A stretch of DNA of 7,819 nucleotides from Clostridiales bacterium. Its GTDB lineage: Bacteria; Bacillota; Clostridia; Lachnospirales; Lachnospiraceae. The notes under the pieces were generated by a model that was given only the letters and a program-made list of their open reading frames with translations, did no database searches and was not told the DNA's origin. Positions within the stretch are counted from its first letter, which is position 1, and each line of letters begins with the position of its first letter. A program made the position numbers and the translations under genes. Of this stretch, positions 1 to 4,931 are shown in pieces. Location: NCBI GenBank assembly GCA_029267975.1, contig JAJUHH010000128.1, forward strand, positions 1-7,819. Reading direction: 5' to 3'.

Positions 1-796
1 CATAACCGATCTGGTAGCGGATATTGACATAAGCCTTCTTGCTTAGATCCTTGCGGTTTGCAATAAAGCCCAGACGATAGCCCTCTGTATAAGTATCAGC
101 CATAGCCTGTACCTGCTCCTGAGGAAGCTTATTGAGAAACTCCGCAGTTTTTAGTTCGTTGTCTGTAATAAATTCTCCGTAGTTATAGAGGTAGCGAAGG
201 TCTGTCAGATCCGAGTTCATAATGATCTCTGTAGCAAAATTCAGGTCTGCATCCACCAGCTCCCTGATTCTGTGGGTTACCAGAACATCACAGTAATCAT
301 ACATAAAATCATAAATAACCCGCTTAACATCCTTATAGGTAAATTCATCTTCCTCTTCAAAGTGATTATAAACTTCAATCAGCAACTCCATGTATATGGT
401 CAGAGGATACAACCTGCTCTCATAGGCACAATAAATCGTTGCCCTCAGCTCAGTGGCAAGGAAGGACAAGAGCTTCCCATATTTCTCTCCCAATCTTTCG
501 ACTGCAAAGGAAGGATTGGTATAGCTGCACTCATAATTGTCACCCATGATATCCTCATAAAGGGCACGGTTAAGTCCCTTCAGTTCCGCCATGTCCAGGG
601 TGGATAAGCTTCCCTCCTCTACCATGGCAGCTACCTTGCTTACCATTAGTATGAAGGAGGCCGTTCTTTGAAAGTATTCCCGTAAAGGTCCACTGACTGT
701 TTCTTCCTGCTCCATTAACCTGATACGCTCAAGTGCAAGCTCATATCGCTCCCTAATTGCTTCATTGTCATCCTGAAATAACTCTCTATAACTCAT
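1..796 (-). CDS. Probable aminopeptidase, N-terminal part (runs off window)
   Basis: An uninterrupted reading frame starts with ATG at 796 and is still open at position 1, giving 265 residues. The start follows a strong AGGAGG site (on the + strand, cctcct just right of the start). The protein begins MSYRELFQDDNEAI and is acidic, soluble and mostly helical, with no signal peptide or membrane segment. Recognisable stretches include ERYELALERI, DYCDVLVTHRI, FATEIIMNSDLTDLRYLY and MADTYTEGYRLGF. They resemble the N-terminal helical region of long proteins annotated as aminopeptidase in Lachnospiraceae; that is from memory of the family and was not searched. The metal-binding catalytic part would lie beyond the window, so peptidase activity cannot be verified here. 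It is the last visible gene of the minus-strand cluster, 155 bases downstream of the small membrane protein gene, so it may be co-transcribed or have its own promoter. Confidence 0.6.
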   Translation of the reverse strand, partial: MSYRELFQDDNEAIRERYELALERIRLMEQEETVSGPLREYFQRTASFILMVSKVAAMVEEGSLSTLDMAELKGLNRALYEDIMGDNYECSYTNPSFAVERLGEKYGKLLSFLATELRATIYCAYESRLYPLTIYMELLIEVYNHFEEEDEFTYKDVKRVIYDFMYDYCDVLVTHRIRELVDADLNFATEIIMNSDLTDLRYLYNYGEFITDNELKTAEFLNKLPQEQVQAMADTYTEGYRLGFIANRKDLSKKAYVNIRYQIGY

Positions 797-868
797 TTTT
801 TCCTCCTGTATTCTTTATTATCATAATTCGGCCATCGCCTACAGCTGTATCATATTTCACTACTCTTG

Positions 869-894
869 TATCATATGAGGCTCTCCCATGTCAA
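869..894 (-). promoter_or_regulatory. Weak candidate promoter for the aminopeptidase gene
   Basis: The minus strand has a perfect -35 hexamer TTGACA at 894-889 upstream of the ATG at 796. The possible -10 sequences are poor: TATGAT at 875-870 lies only 13 bases away, and matches at 16-17 bases are weak. The 155-base gap leaves room for an internal promoter, but spacing makes this tentative. Confidence 0.22.
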
Positions 895-951
895 CCGGCA
901 GAGGATCCCATGGAAGGTCTTCCTCCTGACCAACCTTTCTAAGTCTGTCGT

Positions 952-1278
952 TTACACTAAGCCTATCAGATACATGATAAGTAAAAAGATGGTCATGAGA
1001 CCGTTTAGCGCTGCCCCGATGATAGGGAAGCGATAAAAGATATCCTTTTTCTTAAATGCCTGATAGGAAAGTACAAAACCAAACACTGACAGAGCCAGTA
1101 ATAGAATCCCCAACACTCCAAGGCTTAGGCCACCCTGTCCATGGGATAAGCTGGAGACAATGCTGAGGGTTAGAAAACCCAGAATCACCAGAATCCCAAT
1201 GACGGCAGAAAAGATACCTGTCTTGGAATGTCTTCTTCCGGAGAAATGAATCATCTCTTTATTTCGCTTAAAAAGCAT
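952..1278 (-). CDS. Small membrane protein with three predicted helices (DUF6142-like)
   Basis: This 108-residue protein has a short basic N-terminus (MLFKRNKEMIHFSGRRHSKTG) and three hydrophobic segments at about 20-43, 51-73 and 84-107, with a charged KKKD link before the third. The basic start followed by S-K-T-G-I-F-S and a compact three-helix layout recalls the DUF6142 membrane proteins common in Lachnospiraceae; this is a tentative recognition without a search, and the function is unknown. The ATG at 1278 has an AAGGGGGAAG-type ribosome binding site inside the end of the VanZ-like gene. The two genes are separated by one base (TAA, C, ATG), so they are almost certainly co-transcribed and probably translationally coupled. 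Confidence 0.75.
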   Translation of the reverse strand: MLFKRNKEMIHFSGRRHSKTGIFSAVIGILVILGFLTLSIVSSLSHGQGGLSLGVLGILLLALSVFGFVLSYQAFKKKDIFYRFPIIGAALNGLMTIFLLIMYLIGLV

Positions 1279-1279
1279 G

Positions 1280-1747
1280 TTACTTCCCCCTTTTCTTCTT
1301 CTTTGGATGGATCAGCTGATAGATCCCATTGCAAATTGCAAAAAAAATATAACCCAGACAACCTCCCAAGGTATTAAGAAGAATATCGTCCACATCGAAG
1401 ATCCCTATCCTTAGCATTAGCTGAATCACTTCTACCGACAGGCTGAACATAATACTTAAAAATGTCATCCGAAAGAAGCCCCGATACATTTTCTTCAATG
1501 CCGGAAGCAGGAAGCCAAAGGGTGCAAAAGCCAGGACATTTCCCAGGATGTTAACAACAAAGCTCTCCCAGCCCACCAGCTCACGATAGGTGATAAAACG
1601 CCTGATCTCCTTGAAAAAATGCAAATTATAACGATATTGTGATGAGACTAAATCCCTTCCGTAATGCTCACTGAAAAACAAAAAATACGATAATAGAATG
1701 ATATATAAATAAAACAAAAGCCATCCGACTTTCGTTAGCTGTTTCAT
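1280..1747 (-). CDS. VanZ-like family membrane protein
   Basis: The protein has about 155 residues and four predicted membrane helices. Family hallmarks of the VanZ-like domain (PF04892) are clear: NLHFFKEI after the first helix, then NILGNVLAFAPFGFLLP, then a third helix ending SVEVIQL, then GIFDVDDILLNTLGG leading into the last helix. The tail is strongly basic (HPKKKKRGK). VanZ itself gives low-level teicoplanin resistance in enterococci, but most family members sit outside glycopeptide clusters and have no known function; nothing here suggests a van operon. Two starts are possible: ATG at 1747 with GAAGGA seven bases upstream, preferred here, or TTG at 1762 behind GGAG, which adds five residues (MKDKT). 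It is the first gene of the minus-strand cluster behind a good promoter at 1828-1856 and is followed after one base by the small membrane protein. Confidence 0.88.
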   Translation of the reverse strand: MKQLTKVGWLLFYLYIILLSYFLFFSEHYGRDLVSSQYRYNLHFFKEIRRFITYRELVGWESFVVNILGNVLAFAPFGFLLPALKKMYRGFFRMTFLSIMFSLSVEVIQLMLRIGIFDVDDILLNTLGGCLGYIFFAICNGIYQLIHPKKKKRGK

Positions 1748-1827
1748 TGTCTTGTCCTTCAATTTTCTTCTCCATATTCCTTTATTTACTAATAAGCTTA
1801 TCCGAATTCACCTAAACTATACGAATT

Positions 1828-1856
1828 ATTATAAATCAAATCCAAATCCTAGTAAA
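1828..1856 (-). promoter_or_regulatory. Sigma-A-type promoter of the VanZ-like gene cluster
   Basis: The minus strand has -35 TTTACT (1856-1851), a 17-base spacer, and a perfect -10 TATAAT (1833-1828). The -35 matches consensus at four of six positions. Transcription would start near 1821, leaving a leader of about 60-75 bases before the TTG/ATG start. This is the best promoter match in the divergent intergenic region. Confidence 0.6.
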
Positions 1857-1912
1857 GCAAAATACATCAGCTTGAGCACTAACTTTCTGCCTATCTGCTC
1901 TATCCATAAAGG

Positions 1913-1939
1913 TTGGCAAAGGCAATCACTGAATATGAT
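1913..1939 (+). promoter_or_regulatory. Candidate promoter of the hydrogenase-like gene
   Basis: TTGGCA (1913-1918) and TATGAT (1934-1939) each match consensus at five of six positions, but the 15-base spacer is short. It would give a leader of about 90 bases. A perfect TATAAT at 2007-2012 is an alternative -10, but it lacks a good -35 and would start transcription inside the ribosome-binding region. The rest of the 275-base divergent gap (1763-2037) is AT-rich and holds nothing else I recognise. Confidence 0.3.
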
Positions 1940-2037
1940 CGGGAATTACTTTTTTGGAAAAGGGATAAAATATTAAATAGTTTTATGCCAGGAATAACAT
2001 TAATTATATAATTTATGAAAGGATCTACGGTTAAACC

Positions 2038-3276
2038 ATGAAAACATTTGAAGAACTATATTATGAGGTTCTTGTCAGAACCCTAAAAGAAAAGGATATG
2101 GATTTCCTTCAGAAATTAGAGCTTTATGATACTCACCATCTGGATTGTCTGCTGCATCCGGAAAAGCATCCCCTGGTATTACGCACGGGAGACTGCGACT
2201 GTGAGGAAAAGCACTGTGTAAAGGTATGTCCCTTGCACGCCATCCATCCGGATCAGTCCGGCGAGATTAAGATTGATGAAAGCCAATGTGCAGGCTGTGA
2301 GATCTGTATCCAGGAGTGCCGTGCAAAAAACATGACCGGCAGCAAGGATGTCATTGCAGCACTGCAGGCCATTCGCTCCCACAAGGGTTTGGTCTATGCT
2401 CTGGTAGCACCGGCTTTCTTAGGTCAGTTTTCAAGTGATGTTACTCCCGGTAAGCTGCGCACTGCTCTAAAGGAGATTGGCTTTGACGGAATGATCGAAG
2501 TGGCTCTATTTGCTGATATCCTGACCCTGAAGGAAGCTCTGGAATTTGATAAAAACATCAAAAGCGAGAGCGACTATCAGCTTACCAGCTGCTGCTGTCC
2601 TGTGTGGATAGCTATGATCCGTAAAATCTATCATAATCTGATCCCTCATGTTCCCCCTGCTGTATCTCCCATGGTAGCCTGTGGCCGCTCCGTGAAGGTA
2701 ATGCATCCGGATGCCCTGACTGTCTTTATTGGACCCTGCCTTGCCAAGAAGGCTGAGGCAAAGGAAAAGGATATCGCAGACGCGATTGACTTTGTGCTCA
2801 CCTTTCAGGAGGTACAGGATATCTTTAAAGTCATGGAGATTGACCCTGCCAACATGGAAGAAAGCGAGAAGGATCATTCCTCCCGAGCAGGAAGGATCTA
2901 TGCCCACACCGGCGGGGTTAGTGAAGCCGTCAGTGAAACCCTCCATCGCCTAAATCCCAATCGTTCCATTCACATTCGCACCAGGCAGGCAGACGGGGTT
3001 CCTGCCTGCAAGGCCATGATCAATGATATTCTTGAAGGTAATATTACCGGCAATTTCTTTGAAGGCATGGGCTGTGTCGGTGGTTGTGTCGGCGGACCAA
3101 GGGTTATGATCCCCAAGGAGCAGGGCCGTGAGAATGTTGCGGAATACGGCAATCAGGCACCCTATCCCACTCCCATTGACAATCCTTACGTGATTGAGCT
3201 TCTGCACCGGCTGGGACTGGATACCGTGGAAAGCCTGCTGGAGAAAAGCGATATCTTCACCAGAACCTTTGAGTAG
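2038..3276 (+). CDS. [FeFe]-hydrogenase family iron-sulfur protein with ferredoxin-like domain
   Basis: This is a 412-residue soluble protein. After an N-terminal helical stretch (1-45), a ferredoxin-like region has one unusual cysteine set, C53, C55, C60 and C64, and one regular set CAGCEICIQEC (C84, C87, C90, C94). The hydrogenase large-subunit domain follows from about residue 115. Its three H-cluster motifs are present as variants: L1 is TSCCCPVW (183-190), L2 is IGPCLAKKAE (231-240) and L3 is EGMGCVGGCVGGP (342-354). Enzymes of this family reduce protons or oxidise H2 using ferredoxin; members with GPC and GMGC motifs belong to less-studied clostridial groups outside the classical group A, and catalysis is not assured. 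No hydrogenase partner subunit or HydE/F/G maturase gene is in view. ATG 2038 is fixed because an in-frame TAA lies two codons upstream. The nearest AAAGGA (2018-2023) is 14 bases away, a poor spacing. Confidence 0.9.
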   Translation: MKTFEELYYEVLVRTLKEKDMDFLQKLELYDTHHLDCLLHPEKHPLVLRTGDCDCEEKHCVKVCPLHAIHPDQSGEIKIDESQCAGCEICIQECRAKNMTGSKDVIAALQAIRSHKGLVYALVAPAFLGQFSSDVTPGKLRTALKEIGFDGMIEVALFADILTLKEALEFDKNIKSESDYQLTSCCCPVWIAMIRKIYHNLIPHVPPAVSPMVACGRSVKVMHPDALTVFIGPCLAKKAEAKEKDIADAIDFVLTFQEVQDIFKVMEIDPANMEESEKDHSSRAGRIYAHTGGVSEAVSETLHRLNPNRSIHIRTRQADGVPACKAMINDILEGNITGNFFEGMGCVGGCVGGPRVMIPKEQGRENVAEYGNQAPYPTPIDNPYVIELLHRLGLDTVESLLEKSDIFTRTFE

Positions 3277-3292
3277 AGGATACTACATTGAC

Positions 3293-3344
3293 ATAAGCTT
3301 GGATATTTTATAGCTTATTATCAGTAGTAAATGATATAGCTTAT
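3293..3344 (+). repeat. TATAGCTTAT direct repeats with an inverted partner
   Basis: The 10-mer TATAGCTTAT occurs at 3309-3318 and again at 3335-3344, 26 bases apart, about two and a half helical turns. The first copy also pairs with an upstream ATAAGCT at 3293-3299 to make a 7-bp inverted repeat. The second copy overlaps the candidate -10 of the ThuA gene. The arrangement could be an operator, but the tract is very AT-rich, so chance is possible. Confidence 0.35.
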
Positions 3345-3347
3345 AAT
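3318..3347 (+). promoter_or_regulatory. Candidate promoter of the ThuA-like gene
   Basis: TTATCA (3318-3323) and a perfect TATAAT (3342-3347) are separated by 18 bases. A perfect TTGACA at 3288-3293 lies upstream, but its downstream -10 (TATAGC at 3309-3314) is poor and only 15 bases away. Transcription from the first would start near 3354, leaving a leader of about 75 bases. The gene may instead be read from the hydrogenase-like gene, since no clear terminator separates them. Confidence 0.4.
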
Positions 3348-3378
3348 ATATCCCCCTTCCCTCAGTGAATTCTCAATA

Positions 3379-3403
3379 CCCTGTATTCTGAATACCAACA
3401 GGG
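3379..3403 (+). other. Possible stem-loop in the ThuA leader
   Basis: CCCTGT (3379-3384) is perfectly complementary to ACAGGG (3398-3403) across a 13-base loop. The loop interior also contains GTATTC and GAATAC around one T, an alternative tight hairpin. There is no T-run after it, so it is not a standard terminator. It lies 11 bases before the AAAGGAG ribosome binding site and might influence RNA stability or translation. Confidence 0.25.
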
Positions 3404-3429
3404 AAGTCCAACCAAAGGAGCGCTCTATT

Positions 3430-4080
3430 ATGATCGATGTATTGGTATTATGTGATGACCAGTGGCATTCTGCTGAGGTGATTGAGCTTGGCATTGCCCC
3501 TCTACGTTCCAAGTACAATCTGACCCTTGTTAGGTCAGCGAAGGACATTCTGACCCCGGAATGGATTGCTAAGTACCCTCTCATCATGAATTGTAAGATG
3601 AATCAGTTAAATGCCTCAAACCCGAATCCCTGGTTTGATGAAAATGTAACGGAAGTAGGCCCCAAGGAATTTGAAGAATATGTTCGAAGTGGCGGCGGAT
3701 TTCTATCCGTCCATGCAGGTAATACCTCCAGGTCCCGGGAAGCCTATACAAACTTTATAGGGAATTATTTTGTTGGCCATCCGCCCCGCTGCAGGGTGCA
3801 GGTAAAGATGACCAGCGACCACCCTATTACAAACGGGGTAGAGGATTTTGAGATCAGGGATGAACATTATAATATCTGTGTTACTGCCCAGGATGCTCAT
3901 ATCTTCTGCCGAACCTCTTCCGAAACCGGTGGAGACCAGGTGGGTGGCTATACCCGCACCCTGGAAAAAGGACGCATGTGTGTACTTACTCCAGGCCATA
4001 TTCTTAGTGTATGGGAGCATGAGAATTTCCAGAAGCTATTAAACAATGCAATTGAATGGTGCTTAGGAATGGATAGTTAG
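3430..4080 (+). CDS. ThuA-like domain protein
   Basis: This 216-residue soluble protein begins with a beta strand (MIDVLVLCDD) followed by an H-S-A-E turn, as in the class I glutamine-amidotransferase-like fold of the ThuA family (PF06283). Family features in order are the glycine-rich SGGGFLSVHAGN (87-98), GHPP (116-119), HPITNGVEDFEIRDEHY (131-147), and GGYTRTLEKGRMCVLTPGH (172-190). ThuA is named from a sinorhizobial trehalose-utilisation operon; most homologues are thought to act in sugar metabolism, but the reaction of this subfamily is not settled. No sugar transporter or sugar enzyme lies beside it here, so the substrate cannot be inferred. ATG 3430 is preceded by AAAGGAG (3414-3420) at a good distance. 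The gene follows the hydrogenase-like gene on the same strand after 153 bases and converges on the hemerythrin gene. Confidence 0.85.
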   Translation: MIDVLVLCDDQWHSAEVIELGIAPLRSKYNLTLVRSAKDILTPEWIAKYPLIMNCKMNQLNASNPNPWFDENVTEVGPKEFEEYVRSGGGFLSVHAGNTSRSREAYTNFIGNYFVGHPPRCRVQVKMTSDHPITNGVEDFEIRDEHYNICVTAQDAHIFCRTSSETGGDQVGGYTRTLEKGRMCVLTPGHILSVWEHENFQKLLNNAIEWCLGMDS

Positions 4081-4132
4081 CCAGGACATAGCCTGAAAGT
4101 GAGTCACCTTACAAAGAGACAGATTAATAAGC

Positions 4133-4153
4133 AGATAAATAGACAGTTTATCT
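4133..4153 (+). other. AT-rich hairpin after the ThuA-like gene
   Basis: AGATAAA (4133-4139) pairs perfectly with TTTATCT (4147-4153) over a 7-base loop. It is low in G+C and lacks a following T-run, so it is at best a weak or RNA-stabilising 3' structure. The larger inverted-repeat element just downstream is the more likely barrier to transcription. Confidence 0.2.
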
Positions 4154-4174
4154 AAAAGACAAACTACAAATAGA

Positions 4175-4352
4175 CCAGGACCTGCCTGGACCTTGGGTAG
4201 TGTCAAACGAATTTCGTAATGGTGGACAGCGAGTAAAAATAGTGCGTAGCAGAAAGACATAGAATTTTATGTCTATTCTGCTACGCACTATTTTGCTTGA
4301 TGTCCAACATCCGAAATCTCATGACACTACCCAAGGTCCAGGCAGGTCCTGG
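4175..4352. mobile_element. 178-bp inverted-repeat element, MITE-like
   Basis: The two ends are perfect 31-bp inverted repeats: 4175-4205 begins CCAGGACCTGCCTGG and its complement ends at 4352. A less exact middle section (4206-4235 against 4295-4321) keeps blocks such as ATTTCG and TGGACA. The core is a 19-bp perfect stem (4236-4254 with 4276-4294) continued by AGACATA/TATGTCT around a 6-base loop, with one bulged A. Nearly the whole element can therefore fold into a single hairpin on either strand. There is no credible coding capacity, which fits a non-autonomous miniature transposable element or insertion-sequence remnant. I see no convincing target-site duplication. It sits between convergent genes and could act as a bidirectional terminator. 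The rest of 4081-4400 contains no gene that I can support. Confidence 0.65.
4236..4294. terminator. Core hairpin of the inverted-repeat element, possible bidirectional terminator
   Basis: A 19-bp perfect stem plus a 7-bp extension is flanked by A-rich sequence on the left (TAAAAATAG) and ends in TATTTTGC on the right. On either strand the stem therefore ends in a run of four or five T, resembling an intrinsic terminator. It lies between the ends of the ThuA-like gene and the hemerythrin gene, where a terminator serving both would be useful. The T-tracts are short and pair with the A-runs as part of the stem, so efficiency is uncertain. Confidence 0.4.
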
Positions 4353-4400
4353 CTGTAGAACTTATTAATTATCATCTCGTCCTGTGCTTCTCGTAAGTTC

Positions 4401-4796
4401 TTATTCCTGCTGTGCAATCAGCTTATCGTTTTCCAGAATATGATGGATCAACCAGTCATTGAGGAATTCCAGAAGCTCAAGGATCACACCCTTCTGGTTT
4501 TCATCAACCTCGCTTAGATCGTACTGGGAAATCTTTTCGATGAACTCCACATGCTCTGCTCTATGGGAAATCAGCTTCTTGTAGCGGATGCTCATCATAT
4601 ACTCTTCTTCGTGTCTGAAGTGTGTTTCTGCATATTCTGTCAACTCATTCAGAATTTCAACAATGTAATCGTATTTATCCGGTATGAATTCATCAACTAG
4701 TACCTCGTATGCCCTGTCTGCGATTTCAAATAGCTTAATGTGTTCCTGATCAATGCTGTCAATCCCCGTGCGGTACTCATCCTTAAATACATACAT
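4401..4796 (-). CDS. Bacteriohemerythrin
   Basis: This 131-residue protein has the complete set of di-iron ligands of the hemerythrin family: H19 (in DQEH), H59 and E63 (THFRHEEEYM), H78 and H82 (SHRAEHVEF), and H119 and D124 (HHILEND). Length and the four-helix pattern fit a stand-alone single-domain bacteriohemerythrin, a cytoplasmic protein that reversibly binds O2 at a non-heme di-iron centre. In anaerobes it is proposed to scavenge, deliver or sense oxygen. The ATG at 4796 has AGGAGG eight bases upstream. It lies downstream of the large secreted-protein gene, but a terminator-like hairpin (4859-4888) separates them, so it may depend on readthrough or on a promoter I cannot define. After the stop codon, an 8-bp inverted repeat (AGAACTTA 4357-4364, TAAGTTCT 4394-4401) with a long loop is a weak 3' structure. 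Confidence 0.93.
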   Translation of the reverse strand: MYVFKDEYRTGIDSIDQEHIKLFEIADRAYEVLVDEFIPDKYDYIVEILNELTEYAETHFRHEEEYMMSIRYKKLISHRAEHVEFIEKISQYDLSEVDENQKGVILELLEFLNDWLIHHILENDKLIAQQE

Positions 4797-4807
4797 AGCA
4801 TAATCCT

Positions 4808-4849
4808 CCTAAGTTTCCTTATCCTTGGTTTCTTATCTGGGTTTCTTAT
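4808..4849 (-). repeat. Three imperfect tandem copies in the hemerythrin leader
   Basis: Read on the minus strand, three adjoining units are ATAAGAAACCCAG (4849-4837), ATAAGAAACCAAGG (4836-4823) and ATAAGGAAACTTAGG (4822-4808). They are 13, 14 and 15 bases long. The last copy contains the start of the AGGAGG ribosome binding site, so it appears that the site lies within a diverged repeat unit. Confidence 0.45.
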
Positions 4850-4858
4850 ATAAAAGTA

Positions 4859-4888
4859 CTCTCAAAGTCCCCTGGGGGACCCTGAGAG
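4859..4888 (-). terminator. Intrinsic terminator of the Ig-like domain protein gene
   Basis: On the minus strand, CTCTCA (4888-4883) and GTCCCC (4880-4875) pair with GGGGAC (4872-4867) and TGAGAG (4864-4859), with a two-base internal mismatch and a tight loop. The hairpin is followed by TACTTTTATAT, an imperfect T-rich tract. It lies 43 bases after the stop codon of the 846-residue protein and before the hemerythrin gene. Confidence 0.65.
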
Positions 4889-4931
4889 CACCTTAGCTCC
4901 ATGGCCTTAATCCATTAGGTCAATGCTTTAT

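Noticed and set aside
272..607. 111-codon plus-strand frame inside the aminopeptidase region
   Set aside because: It lies antisense to a clean, open minus-strand frame with a strong ribosome binding site and has no recognisable protein features.
907..928. GGAAG/CTTCC dyad between the small membrane protein gene and the aminopeptidase gene
   Set aside because: The stem is 5 bp with a 2-base loop and no T-run, so it is not a credible terminator.
1280..1762. Glycopeptide-resistance gene vanZ
   Set aside because: Only the VanZ-like domain is present; no vanHAX, vanRS or vanY neighbours, and such proteins are common in Clostridia without resistance.
1752..1976. 74-codon plus-strand frame in the divergent intergenic region
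   Set aside because: It overlaps the start and promoter of the VanZ-like gene, has no good ribosome binding site, and its composition looks like translated AT-rich non-coding DNA.
2506..2946. 146-codon minus-strand frame opposite the hydrogenase-like gene
   Set aside because: It is a shadow of a gene whose motifs and frame are unambiguous; the reverse frame shows no family features.
4079..4087. AGCCAGGAC after the ThuA stop, matching the sequence at the outer right end of the inverted-repeat element
   Set aside because: Only nine bases match; too short to claim a second element end or a target duplication.
4063..4260. 65-codon minus-strand frame covering half of the inverted-repeat element
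   Set aside because: It starts in the core stem and crosses one arm only; no ribosome binding site or protein pattern supports it.
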